NCBI GenBank assembly: GCA_964595655.1
Contig: CAZQQV010000043.1
Span: 1-11,953 of the forward strand
Direction of reading: 5' to 3'
DNA: 11,953 nucleotides
From: Caldimicrobium sp964595655
GTDB taxonomy: Bacteria > Desulfobacterota > Thermodesulfobacteria > Thermodesulfobacteriales > Thermodesulfobacteriaceae
Shown here: positions 1 to 7,084 of the stretch, piece by piece
Layout: each line of letters opens with the position of its first letter
Position numbering within the stretch: position 1 is the stretch's first letter
The notes under the pieces: model-generated
What the model saw: only the letters and a program-made list of their open reading frames with translations
Databases searched by the model: none
What the model was told of the DNA's origin: nothing
Program-made: the position numbers and the translations under genes

Positions 1-38
1 AGTGGGAGGAAATTGCCCCTTATTTGAAACCTTTGTAA
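1..38 (+). CDS. 3' end of an upstream gene (partial, unidentified)
   Basis: The frame beginning at base 3 reads WEEIAPYLKPL and stops at TAA 36-38. This is the most protein-like of the three forward frames: frame 1 stops at 25-27, and frame 2 runs to 53-55, into the next ribosome binding site. Only about eleven residues are visible, so no family can be assigned. Proteins like the next gene's product (four [4Fe-4S] clusters) are often encoded next to a molybdopterin- or tungsten-dependent catalytic subunit such as a formate dehydrogenase. This tip could be the end of such a subunit, but that is context-based guesswork. It ends 32 bases before the ferredoxin gene, so the two are probably co-transcribed. 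Confidence 0.4.
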   Translation, partial: WEEIAPYLKPL

Positions 39-56
39 AGATTAATAGGATTTAAT

Positions 57-66
57 AAAGGGAGGG
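57..66 (+). promoter_or_regulatory. Ribosome binding site of the ferredoxin gene
   Basis: AAAGGGAGGG ends four bases before ATG 71 and supports that start. The whole 39-70 gap is only 32 bases and AT-rich, and it shows no convincing -35/-10 pair. I read it as an intra-operon leader, not a promoter region. Confidence 0.6.
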
Positions 67-70
67 CGAG

Positions 71-595
71 ATGAGCAGATATGTTATAACTCAGGATCAG
101 AGAAGATGTATTGGATGTCTTGCCTGTGTGGTTCACTGCAAGGTAGAAAACAATTTACCTGTTGGTCCGAGATTTTGTGATATTCTTCCTGTTGGGCCAA
201 AGGAGGTAAATGGAGTTCCCAGGATATTTTTTGTCTATATTAACTGTTTTCACTGTGAAGAGGCCTTTTGTATAAAGGCCTGCCCAACAGGGGCAATGAC
301 AAGAAGGGCTAAAGATGGAATTGTATATGTGAAAGAGGAACTCTGCATTGGATGTAAGTCCTGTATGAAGGCCTGTCCCTGGGGAATTCCTCAGTGGAAT
401 CCTGAGACAGGAAAGGTCTTTAAGTGTCATCTTTGTATGCACCGTCTGGATAGAGGTGAAAAGCCTGCCTGTGTTGAGGGCTGTACCACCTCTTGTCTAA
501 CCTTTAGCACTCCAGAGGAAGCTACAAGGAAGACAAGAGAACAATATGCCCAAAAGATTGCTGAAAATTTAAAGGCCCTTCTCTGGGAAAGTTAA
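71..595 (+). CDS. Four-cluster [4Fe-4S] ferredoxin-like electron-transfer subunit (HycB/CooF/DmsB/PsrB type)
   Basis: A 174-aa soluble iron-sulfur protein with 16 cysteines in four ligand sets: C13-C16-C19-C23, C59-C62-C67-C71, C92-C95-C98-C102 and C119-C122-C134-C138. This is the pattern of the beta subunits of molybdopterin oxidoreductases and of hydrogenase/formate-linked ferredoxins such as HycB, HydN and CooF. There is no signal peptide, so it should act in the cytoplasm. It is the first complete gene of the operon and ends 14 bases before nuoB. No nuoE, nuoF or nuoG is present. The likely inference is that it carries electrons between a partner dehydrogenase, perhaps encoded upstream, and the Nuo-like complex. 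The family assignment is firm. The partner and the redox substrate are not visible. Confidence 0.88.
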   Translation: MSRYVITQDQRRCIGCLACVVHCKVENNLPVGPRFCDILPVGPKEVNGVPRIFFVYINCFHCEEAFCIKACPTGAMTRRAKDGIVYVKEELCIGCKSCMKACPWGIPQWNPETGKVFKCHLCMHRLDRGEKPACVEGCTTSCLTFSTPEEATRKTREQYAQKIAENLKALLWES

Positions 596-609
596 TAAAA
601 GGGGGAAAA

Positions 610-1086
610 ATGGAGCTCTTTCTTGGAAAACTTGATGACCTCATAAACTGGGCTCGGGCTGGATCTCTCTGGCCGGTTACCTTCGGACTTGCCTGTTGTG
701 CTATTGAGATGATGGCAGCAGGTGCTGCCAGGAATGACCTTGATAGGTTTGGAATAATCTTTAGGGCCTCTCCCAGGCAGGCAGATTGTATGATTGTTGC
801 AGGAACTCTTACCTATAAAATGGCCCCTATTTTAAGAAGGGTTTATGACCAAATGAGTCATCCAAGGTGGGTTGTTGCCATGGGAAGTTGTGCCTGCTCA
901 GGAGGAGTTTTTAGGACCTATTCAACCGTTCAGGGAGTGGATGAAATCGTCCCTGTGGATATCTATGTGCCAGGCTGTCCCCCAAGGCCAGAGGCCTTAA
1001 TTGAAGGACTTCTTGAGCTAAGAAAAAAGATTCGTGAGGAAAGAAGAACCTGGGGACCTCATGCAAGAAGATCAATTAATTTTTAA
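610..1086 (+). CDS. nuoB: NADH-quinone oxidoreductase subunit B (N2 cluster subunit)
   Basis: A 158-aa NuoB/PSST homologue that carries the terminal N2 [4Fe-4S] cluster, which donates electrons to quinone. The four ligands are visible as adjacent C29-C30, C94 (in GSCACSGG) and C123 (in VPGCPPRPEALI). Their spacing of +65 and +29 is the same as in E. coli NuoB (C63, C64, C129, C158). The protein is short at the N-terminus and starts just before the LINWAR segment. ATG 610 follows AAAGGGGG and lies 14 bases after the ferredoxin stop. The 3' end overlaps nuoD. It should sit in the cytoplasmic arm, between NuoI and NuoD and against NuoH. Confidence 0.96.
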   Translation: MELFLGKLDDLINWARAGSLWPVTFGLACCAIEMMAAGAARNDLDRFGIIFRASPRQADCMIVAGTLTYKMAPILRRVYDQMSHPRWVVAMGSCACSGGVFRTYSTVQGVDEIVPVDIYVPGCPPRPEALIEGLLELRKKIREERRTWGPHARRSINF

Positions 1087-2290
1087 AGAATTAACTTACT
1101 CCGTTGAGGATCCCTTTTTCTCTCCCTTTGAAATTCAGATGGGGCCACAGCATCCATCCACTCATGGAGTTCTAAAGCTTAAGCTTGTTCTTGAAGGTGA
1201 AAAAATTGTTGATCTTGAACCTGTTGTGGGATTCCTCCATCGGGGTGTTGAAAAGCTTGCAGAAAACATGAATTATGCGCAAGTGCTTCCTCTTACAGAT
1301 CGCCTTGATTATATCTCTGCTATGAATAACAATACAGGCTATGCCCTTGTTGTTGAGAGGCTCCTTGGGATTGAACCTCCACCTCGAGGGAAATATCTTC
1401 GCACCATGGTTTGTGAGCTTGCTAGAATTGCAAGTCACCTCCTCTGGCTTGCAACCCATGCCCTTGATATTGGGGCCATGACTGTTTTTCTCTATTGTTT
1501 TCGGGAAAGAGAGAAAATTCTTGACTTTTTTGAGAAGATCTGCGGGGCAAGGCTTACTGTGAGTTATCCGAGAATCGGGGGAGTTCGTCTTGATGTGGAA
1601 GAATCAGTTTTAGAAGAGATTTATAATTTTATACCCTATATGTATGAAAAAATTGAGGAATATGAGGGGCTTCTTTCGGAAAATCGGATCTGGCTTGATA
1701 GAACAAAAGGAGTAGGAGTGATAACTGGAGAGGAGGCCATAGTTTATGGATTGACAGGGCCCTCTCTTAGAGGCTCTGGTATCCCCTATGATGTGAGAAA
1801 ACACTTTCCCTATGATGCCTATCCAGAGGTTGAGTTTGAAGTGCCTGTTGGGAAAAATGGAGACACCTATGATAGATACTGGGTAAGACTTCAAGAGATG
1901 AGACAATCTTTAAGGATTGTTAAACAGTGTATAGAAAAAATGCCAGAGGGACCTGTTTGTGCTGAGCTTTCTCCTGATCTTGATATGCCCCTTTTTAAAA
2001 GGGCTTATAAGGCAGAGGCCTTTGGTGAGAGCACCCTCATTGCCTTTTTAAATGAGGGGGCAGACCTTGTGCCAAGGGGAGAGCTTTACTCTGCAGTTGA
2101 GGGGGCAAAAGGTGAGCTTGGTTTCTATCTTGTGAGTGACGGAAGCGGAAGACCCTACAGGCTCCACATAAGATCTCCATCTTTCATTCACATTTCTGCT
2201 TTAAAAAAACTTTCGCAAGGACATTTTGTTGCCGATTTAGTGGCTATTATTGGAACCCTGGATATCGTCATGGGAGAATGCGACAGATGA
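1061..2290 (+). CDS. nuoD: NADH-quinone oxidoreductase subunit D (49-kDa type)
   Basis: A 409-aa NuoD/Nqo4 homologue that forms the quinone-reduction site with NuoB. Visible signatures are GPQHPSTHG (H31 and H35), DRLDY with R81 and Y84 (equivalent to Thermus Nqo4 Tyr87), and the C-terminal IIGTLDIVMGECDR. The CxxC pairs that bind [NiFe] in hydrogenase large subunits are absent: the N-terminal equivalent reads GFLHRGVEK, and the C-terminal one lacks DPCxxC. It is therefore an oxidoreductase subunit, not a hydrogenase. I chose ATG 1061, which has GGGG at 1052-1055. A GTG at 1034 would add nine residues but lacks a good ribosome binding site. The length with this start matches stand-alone NuoD proteins, and nuoC is a separate gene here. 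It overlaps nuoB by 26 bases and nuoI by four. Confidence 0.96.
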   Translation: MQEDQLIFKELTYSVEDPFFSPFEIQMGPQHPSTHGVLKLKLVLEGEKIVDLEPVVGFLHRGVEKLAENMNYAQVLPLTDRLDYISAMNNNTGYALVVERLLGIEPPPRGKYLRTMVCELARIASHLLWLATHALDIGAMTVFLYCFREREKILDFFEKICGARLTVSYPRIGGVRLDVEESVLEEIYNFIPYMYEKIEEYEGLLSENRIWLDRTKGVGVITGEEAIVYGLTGPSLRGSGIPYDVRKHFPYDAYPEVEFEVPVGKNGDTYDRYWVRLQEMRQSLRIVKQCIEKMPEGPVCAELSPDLDMPLFKRAYKAEAFGESTLIAFLNEGADLVPRGELYSAVEGAKGELGFYLVSDGSGRPYRLHIRSPSFIHISALKKLSQGHFVADLVAIIGTLDIVMGECDR

Positions 2291-2841
2291 GAAGAGAGCC
2301 TAAATATTTGATTTTTAAAGACCTCATTGGCGGGCTTTTGATAACCCTTAGAACCTTTTTTAAAAAACCTGTAACTGTTCAATATCCCCGGGAGAAGGTT
2401 ACCCTTTATCCCTCTTTTAGGGGAAGGCATGCCTTGGTGCGCGATCCTGAAACAGGAGGGGCAAGGTGTGTTGCCTGTTTGAAATGTGTCCAGGTCTGCC
2501 CATCAAGATGTATTGAGGTCAAGTTTGAGGTTGATCCTGAGAGTGGTGCAAGGATTATGCGGGAGTATAAAATTGAGGCTTTAAGGTGCATTTATTGTGG
2601 ATATTGTGAAGAGGTCTGCCCAGTTGGTGCTATTGTTCTAACGGAGTGGTTTGAATACTCTTCAAGGGATAGAGCAGGCCTTATCTTTGACAAAGAGAGG
2701 CTTCTTAAAAACTGGGATGAGTTTGTAGAGAAATATCCTGAAAAGGTATATACCAACAAGTTCTGGAATCTCAAGGGGGTGCCTGAGGTCTTAAAACCAG
2801 CCCCAAAGAGAGAAGGCATTGTGATAAAGGTGAGGGATTAG
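2287..2841 (+). CDS. nuoI: NADH-quinone oxidoreductase subunit I (2x[4Fe-4S], TYKY type)
   Basis: A 184-aa NuoI homologue. It holds the two clusters (N6a, N6b) that carry electrons to N2 in NuoB. The two ferredoxin motifs are C61-C64-C67-C71 and C101-C104-C107-C111, each followed by Pro. The N-terminal amphipathic stretch (LIGGLLITLRTFFKKP, residues 13-28) is the usual membrane-lying helix. The start is set at ATG 2287, which forms an ATGA overlap with the nuoD stop and has GGGAG ten bases upstream. The in-frame ATG at 2278 would leave only one base between that site and the start codon. nuoI lies between nuoD and nuoA, not in the common position after nuoH. Confidence 0.95.
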   Translation: MRREPKYLIFKDLIGGLLITLRTFFKKPVTVQYPREKVTLYPSFRGRHALVRDPETGGARCVACLKCVQVCPSRCIEVKFEVDPESGARIMREYKIEALRCIYCGYCEEVCPVGAIVLTEWFEYSSRDRAGLIFDKERLLKNWDEFVEKYPEKVYTNKFWNLKGVPEVLKPAPKREGIVIKVRD

Positions 2842-2844
2842 AGA

Positions 2845-3231
2845 ATGGAAAGGCCAGATACCTTTTTACCCTCAGGGTATTTTCCCATTCTGATTATGCT
2901 GATTGTTGCCTTTATTTTTGGAGTGGGTGGTCTTATTTTTGGAGCCTTAGTTAGACCTAAATTTTATTACTATGAAAAACTTATTCCTTATGAATGTGGA
3001 AATGAGCCAAGTGGTCTTCCCTGGCAAAGGATCACTATAAGGTATTTTCCTATAGCCATTCTCTTTGCAGTCTTTGATGTAGAGGTTGGGCTTCTTTATG
3101 CCTGGTGTTATGGTTTTTCCGAGATAAATACCCTTGGTTTTTATAGCATGCTCCTTTTTTTGATTATTATTTTAGCTGGCTTTATCTATGATTTGAAAAA
3201 AGGACTTCTTGACTGGCAAAGGGGAGTATGA
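2845..3231 (+). CDS. nuoA: NADH-quinone oxidoreductase subunit A (ND3 type)
   Basis: A 128-aa membrane protein with three predicted helices (about residues 12-36, 68-90 and 98-117). The ND3 family marks are present: the loop motif YECGNEPSG with C51, on the flexible TM1-TM2 loop near the quinone site, and the acidic motif FAVFDVEVGLLYAW in TM2 with D78 and E80 (E. coli NuoA D79/E81). NuoA helps form the hydrophilic axis linking the quinone cavity to the pumping subunits. ATG 2845 lies three bases after the nuoI stop, with AAGGTGAGGG upstream. The gene's place after nuoI and before nuoC is unusual, since nuoA normally heads nuo operons. Confidence 0.95.
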   Translation: MERPDTFLPSGYFPILIMLIVAFIFGVGGLIFGALVRPKFYYYEKLIPYECGNEPSGLPWQRITIRYFPIAILFAVFDVEVGLLYAWCYGFSEINTLGFYSMLLFLIIILAGFIYDLKKGLLDWQRGV

Positions 3232-3758
3232 AAGAAAGACTTTCAGAAATTCTTAGGGAAATTGAAGTGTCCTTTAAAGAGGCTATCTCTGAGATTGGCG
3301 AATTTAGAGGTCAAACCTATATAATTATAAACAAAAAAGATATCATCAGAGAACTCATAAAATTTTTAAAAGAAAAAGGCTTTAATCACCTGCAAACCCT
3401 TACAGCTGTTGATTATCTTAACCTTGGGAAGATCCCTCGCTTTGAGGTGGTTTATCAACTTTACAACATGAATGAACGCATAGCCTTAAGACTTAGGGTT
3501 GAAGTCCCTGAGGAGGATCCATCCATAGAGAGTATTACGGATCTATTCCCCTCTGCTAATTTTCTTGAAAGAGAGGTGTATGATCTTTTTGGAATAACCT
3601 TTAAAGGTCATCCCAACCTTAAAAGAATTCTTCTTCCAGAAAACTGGAAGGGCCATCCCTTAAGAAAGGACTATCCCCTTGAGCCTGAAGAAAAACCAGA
3701 GGAGTTTATTAGGCTTAAAGAGTGGAAAAAGAGGTTAGAGGAGTATGGCATTAAGTGA
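3228..3758 (+). CDS. nuoC: NADH-quinone oxidoreductase subunit C (30-kDa type)
   Basis: A 176-aa soluble peripheral-arm subunit that packs against NuoD and stabilises the quinone-module fold. The family signature is clear: ANFLEREVYDLFGITFKGHP (residues 110-129), LKRILLPENW, and GHPLRKDYPLEP near the C-terminus. It is a free-standing NuoC, not a NuoCD fusion. The start ATG 3228 overlaps the nuoA stop as ATGA, and a purine-rich AAAGGGGAG precedes it. The last codons overlap the start of nuoH by 14 bases. nuoC is separated from its structural partners nuoB and nuoD by nuoI and nuoA. Confidence 0.95.
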   Translation: MKERLSEILREIEVSFKEAISEIGEFRGQTYIIINKKDIIRELIKFLKEKGFNHLQTLTAVDYLNLGKIPRFEVVYQLYNMNERIALRLRVEVPEEDPSIESITDLFPSANFLEREVYDLFGITFKGHPNLKRILLPENWKGHPLRKDYPLEPEEKPEEFIRLKEWKKRLEEYGIK

Positions 3759-4764
3759 TAGCCTTTTCTGGGCCATTCTTATAATCCTTTTGAAGATTGC
3801 CGTTGTTCTCGGGATTGTTCTTTTGCATGCTGCTTATACCGTTTATGCGGAAAGAAAGATTATAGGGAGGATGCAGGCAAGACTTGGTCCTATGGAAGTT
3901 GGGCCTTACGGGCTTTTGCAGCCTATTGCAGACCTTGTAAAACTTTTATTCAAAGAAGATATCATTCCTCAAGAGGCCCATAAAGTTATCTTTCAGATTG
4001 CGCCTCTTCTTGTGCTTGTTTTTGCCATCACTAATTTAAGTGTTATTCCCTTTCATCCTTCTTTTGTGATTGCTGATGTTAACTTGGGCGTTCTTGTTAT
4101 TCTTGCCTTTGCAGGGCTTGGAACTTATGGAATAATCCTTGCAGGATATTCCTCGGGTTCAAAATATTCTCTCCTTGGTGGTTTAAGATCAGCAGCTCAG
4201 ATTTTGAGCTATGAAATTCCCTTAGGGCTAAGTCTTGCAGGAGTAATCCTTTATGCTGAGTCCTTTCGTCTTCAGGACATAGTAGTCTCTCAGGCAAACT
4301 CTTTTTTTGGCATGAATGTTATTCCGCAGATTCTTGGTTTTATCGTTTTTTTAATCTGTGCCTTTGCTGAGACCAATAGAGCCCCCTTTGATTTACCTGA
4401 GGCAGAAAGTGAGCTTGTTGCTGGATATATCACAGAGTATTCAGGGTTCAGAATGGGTATCTTTTTCCTTGGCGAATACATCTCCATGTATGTGATGTCT
4501 CTTTTAATAAGTCTTTGTTATTTTGGAGGATGGAGCCTTCCCATCTGGTTAACAGCCTTTCTTCCCTTTCTCAAGGCTATTCCTCCCACTTTGATTCTTA
4601 TTTTGAAGGTTTACTTCTTTATCTTTCTTTTTATCTGGGTAAGGGCAACCTTTCCGAGATATCGTTTTGACCAGTTGATGAGTATGAGCTGGAAGATTTT
4701 AATACCTCTCTCCTTGCTTAATTTTATTTGGATAGCCTTTCTTAAGAGGGGGATTTTATCATGA
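3745..4764 (+). CDS. nuoH: NADH-quinone oxidoreductase subunit H (ND1 type)
   Basis: A 339-aa polytopic membrane protein (eight expected helices) that holds the quinone-access chamber and joins the peripheral arm to the membrane arm. Diagnostic segments are YAERKIIGRMQARLGPMEVGP (starting near residue 34), the GSKYSLLGGLRSAAQILSYE block, and the highly acidic loop AETNRAPFDLPEAESELVAG (208-227) with E209, D216, E219, E221 and E223, followed by TEYSG. All expected acidic residues of this loop are intact, so the coupling axis looks functional here. The start ATG 3745 lies inside the end of nuoC. The 3' end overlaps nuoJ by four bases. Confidence 0.96.
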   Translation: MALSDSLFWAILIILLKIAVVLGIVLLHAAYTVYAERKIIGRMQARLGPMEVGPYGLLQPIADLVKLLFKEDIIPQEAHKVIFQIAPLLVLVFAITNLSVIPFHPSFVIADVNLGVLVILAFAGLGTYGIILAGYSSGSKYSLLGGLRSAAQILSYEIPLGLSLAGVILYAESFRLQDIVVSQANSFFGMNVIPQILGFIVFLICAFAETNRAPFDLPEAESELVAGYITEYSGFRMGIFFLGEYISMYVMSLLISLCYFGGWSLPIWLTAFLPFLKAIPPTLILILKVYFFIFLFIWVRATFPRYRFDQLMSMSWKILIPLSLLNFIWIAFLKRGILS

Positions 4765-5273
4765 TAGAAAGGGCTTTGTCTTTACTATTTTTAACTGGAC
4801 TTTTCTTTGTCTTTTCCTTTCTTGCTTTTTACTTTAGACACCTTGTTTATCAATTTTTGTGCATCCTTATTTTAATGGTTCTTCAGGGGGTGCTTTATCT
4901 ATATCTTAATGCGGAGTTTTTAGGAGCTATTCAGATTATTGTTTATGCGGGAGCTATACTTGTTATGTTTCTCTTTACGCTTTTTCTTTTTCCTGAAGAG
5001 GAATTGAAAGATTTGAAAATGAATTTTAAAAAGTTAAGATATACATTCTTTATACCTATTTCCCTTTTTATTTTTCTACTTCTTGTATCTCTTATACGAG
5101 GTATTCCGGATAGTTACTCACCAAGAAGAATTTATTTTGATTTGAAAGAGATAAGTATTCTTCTTTTTAATGAATATTATTTAGCTATATTTGTAGTTGC
5201 CTTTATCTTAAGTTTTCCTATGGTTGCACTTTATGTCTTTTTCAAGAAGGAGGAGTCCTGTGGAGATAGTTAG
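4761..5273 (+). CDS. nuoJ: NADH-quinone oxidoreductase subunit J (ND6 type)
   Basis: A 170-aa membrane protein with about five helices. The third helix carries the ND6/NuoJ signature AEFLGAIQIIVYAGAILVMF (residues 51-70). This includes the Tyr62 region, where a pi-bulge forms in solved complex I structures. NuoJ lies between NuoH/A and NuoK and contributes to the central hydrophilic axis. The start overlaps the nuoH stop (ATGA). The coding sequence is clearly AT-richer than nuoB-nuoD, with many TTT and ATT codons. The 3' end overlaps the start of nuoK by 14 bases. Confidence 0.93.
   Translation: MIERALSLLFLTGLFFVFSFLAFYFRHLVYQFLCILILMVLQGVLYLYLNAEFLGAIQIIVYAGAILVMFLFTLFLFPEEELKDLKMNFKKLRYTFFIPISLFIFLLLVSLIRGIPDSYSPRRIYFDLKEISILLFNEYYLAIFVVAFILSFPMVALYVFFKKEESCGDS
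5247..5255 (+). promoter_or_regulatory. Strong ribosome binding site that fixes a GTG start for nuoK
   Basis: AAGGAGGAG lies inside the end of nuoJ, with its GGAGG core ending six bases before GTG 5260. The alternative in-frame starts, TTG 5224 and ATG 5233, lie upstream of this site and would add 12 or nine residues not expected in NuoK. GTG is therefore the likely start. Confidence 0.75.
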
Positions 5274-5592
5274 GGTCCTTTCTTCAGAATATCCTTTTTA
5301 TGTAATCTCTGGGCTTTTAATTTTTCTTGGAATGGGAATTTTGCTAATTAAGAGAAATTTACTTGTGGCTGTTCTTGCGCTTGAAGTGGTATTCAATGGA
5401 ATAAATCTCCTTTTTGTGACAGCCAGTCATTATCTTGGGGATCCTAAGGGAAAGATGATTGTGCTTTTAACCCTTGCAGTGGCAGCTGGCTCCTTTGCTA
5501 TAGGGCTAATTCTTGTAGTTAATTATTATAGACTGACTCGTTCTCTTTCCATGGAAGAACTTAAACTCTTAGGGGAAAAGGATGAAGAGTGA
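5260..5592 (+). CDS. nuoK: NADH-quinone oxidoreductase subunit K (ND4L/MrpC type), lacking the TM3 glutamate
   Basis: A 110-aa, three-helix membrane protein aligned by eye to E. coli NuoK with a constant offset of six residues. The TM2 glutamate is present as E42 in ALEVVFN (E. coli E36). The TM3 position of E. coli E72 (AAAEASIGL) is Ser78 in AVAAGSFAIGL; its codon TCC lies at 5491-5493. The TM3 glutamate is conserved in ordinary complex I, and MrpC proteins lack it. The C-terminal tail after NYYRLTR is longer and charged (SMEELKLLGEKDEE). The start is GTG 5260, set by the ribosome binding site at 5247-5255. The gene overlaps nuoJ by 14 bases and the next gene by 11. Identity is firm. The effect of the missing glutamate is inference. 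Confidence 0.92.
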   Translation: MEIVRVLSSEYPFYVISGLLIFLGMGILLIKRNLLVAVLALEVVFNGINLLFVTASHYLGDPKGKMIVLLTLAVAAGSFAIGLILVVNYYRLTRSLSMEELKLLGEKDEE

Positions 5593-7084
5593 GGTCTTTT
5601 TTCCAATAGCAGCAATTCTTGTCTCAGCCCTTGCAGTTCCTTTTATTATTTATTTTGGAGAGAAAAGACCAAATCACAGAGAAGCCGTCTCGGTTATTGC
5701 AGGAATCCTGAAATTTCTCTTTGTTTTGGCTCTTTTTCCCATAGTTCTTGAAAAGAAAAGCTATACCATTGAGATACTTGAGATTTACAAGGGTCTTTCC
5801 ATTAAGCTTCTTGTTGATCCCTTAGGGGTTCTTTTTGCTCTTGGAGCATCATTCTTATGGATTCTTACCACTTTTTACTCCATTGGCTATATGAGGGGAA
5901 CCCATGCCATAAGGCAGACTCGTTATTTTGTTGCCTTTGCTCTATCTCTTACAGCTACCATGGGGGTTGCCTTTTCAGGAAATCTTTTGACCCTCTTTCT
6001 TTTTTATGAGCTTATGTCCATTATCACTTATCCTCTTGTTGCTCATAAAGAAGATGAGGAAGCCCTTGAGGGGGCAAGAAAGTATGTCATCTATCTTCTT
6101 GGAACAGCAAAGCTCTTTTTGATTCCTGCCATGGCCATCACCTATTATGTTGCTGGAACCCTTGATTATGCCCCAAGGGGAATTTTTACCCAGGAGATGT
6201 TAACAAACCACAAGCTTGCTTTACAGATAGCCCTTGTTTTGTTTCTTTATGGATATAACAAGTGTGCCATTATGCCCCTTCATAGCTGGCTTCCCTCAGC
6301 CATGGTTGCTCCAACTCCTGTTTCAGCCCTCCTTCATGCAGTGGCTGTGGTTAAAACAGGCGCTTTTTCCAATGTAAGGGTTTTATTGAATATCTTTGGA
6401 AAGGAAGGAATTCTCACCCTTGGCCTGCAGGAATTTATTCTCTTTATTACAGCCCTTACTATTCTTACAGGCTCAGCCATAGCCCTAACTAGGCAAAATT
6501 TTAAGGCAAGGCTTGCCTTTTCAACAGTAAGTCAGCTCTCCTACATCGTTTTTGGCACTGCCCTCTTTCATCCTCACTCGGTCATAGGAGGTATTCTTCA
6601 TATTACAGCTCATGCCTTCTCTAAGATCACTCTCTTTTTTTCAGCTGGCTCAGTTTATGTCTCAACTCACTATACCGAGATACCTCAATTGAATGGGCTT
6701 GCAAGGAAAATGCCCCTTACTTTTACTGCCTTTTTCCTTGCAACATTAAGCATGGTTGGAGTTCCTGGTTTTATAGGATTTTGGAGTAAGTTTTATCTTA
6801 TTTCAGGATGTTTAAATGCCGGGCTTTTAATTGGAGCCCTTGTTTTTCTTGCAAGTTCCTTTTTGAATGCCGCTTATTTCTTCCCTATTGTCTTTAGGGC
6901 CCTTCTTAAAGAACCCTATCAACCCAAAGACGATCACCACTACACTCCCTATGAAAAAGTGGTTGAGAATTATTTCTGTGCTATACCTCTTTTTATAACT
7001 GCCCTTTTAACCATAGTGCTTGCGCTCAAGGTAGACTTTTTGTATCAGCTTTTAAAACTTATTGAGGTGCTCTATGTGGGCTAA
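5582..7084 (+). CDS. Antiporter-like subunit 1 (MrpD/NuoL family, no C-terminal arm)
   Basis: A 500-aa polytopic protein (about 14 helices) of the NuoL/M/N-MrpD proton-translocating family. The full set of ion-path residues can be placed: E143 in LFLFYELMS (TM5), K227 in YGYNKCAIMPLHSWLP (TM7), K258 in LHAVAVVKTGAFS (TM8), H340/H344/K348 in LHITAHAFSK (TM10) and K403 in GFWSKFYL (TM12). It ends soon after the last core helix and lacks the lateral helix of true NuoL, so it resembles MrpD in length. It is the first of four antiporter-like genes here. An ordinary complex I has three, so this one or its partner at 7297 is surplus. ATG 5582 overlaps nuoK by 11 bases. A nuoL label is possible, but MrpD-like is safer. 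Confidence 0.9.
   Translation: MKSEVFFPIAAILVSALAVPFIIYFGEKRPNHREAVSVIAGILKFLFVLALFPIVLEKKSYTIEILEIYKGLSIKLLVDPLGVLFALGASFLWILTTFYSIGYMRGTHAIRQTRYFVAFALSLTATMGVAFSGNLLTLFLFYELMSIITYPLVAHKEDEEALEGARKYVIYLLGTAKLFLIPAMAITYYVAGTLDYAPRGIFTQEMLTNHKLALQIALVLFLYGYNKCAIMPLHSWLPSAMVAPTPVSALLHAVAVVKTGAFSNVRVLLNIFGKEGILTLGLQEFILFITALTILTGSAIALTRQNFKARLAFSTVSQLSYIVFGTALFHPHSVIGGILHITAHAFSKITLFFSAGSVYVSTHYTEIPQLNGLARKMPLTFTAFFLATLSMVGVPGFIGFWSKFYLISGCLNAGLLIGALVFLASSFLNAAYFFPIVFRALLKEPYQPKDDHHYTPYEKVVENYFCAIPLFITALLTIVLALKVDFLYQLLKLIEVLYVG

Noticed and set aside
39..70. Promoter or riboswitch before the ferredoxin gene
   Set aside because: The gap is only 32 bases, with no convincing promoter boxes and no room for a structured leader. 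The upstream gene ends just before it.
155..442. Minus-strand open frame inside the ferredoxin gene, with similar antisense frames at 1172-1459, 1610-1906, 2188-2430, 2406-2591, 2592-2819, 4097-4297, 4290-4487 and 7523-7705
   Set aside because: Each lies fully opposite a well-supported conserved gene or gene junction, and none has a recognisable motif. They are shadows of real coding sequence.
1034..1060. GTG 1034 as a longer nuoD start
   Set aside because: ATG 1061 has GGGG five bases upstream and gives a normal-length protein. The GTG lacks a good ribosome binding site and would lengthen the overlap with nuoB.
1061..2290. Possible group 4 [NiFe]-hydrogenase large subunit, given the ferredoxin and MrpD-like neighbours
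   Set aside because: NuoD lacks both CxxC nickel-binding motifs. The single C-terminal Cys (GECDR) does not line up with DPCxxC. The quinone-site residues H31, H35 and Y84 are present.
5224..5259. TTG 5224 or ATG 5233 as the nuoK start
   Set aside because: The strong AAGGAGGAG at 5247-5255 lies downstream of both and is ideally placed for GTG 5260.
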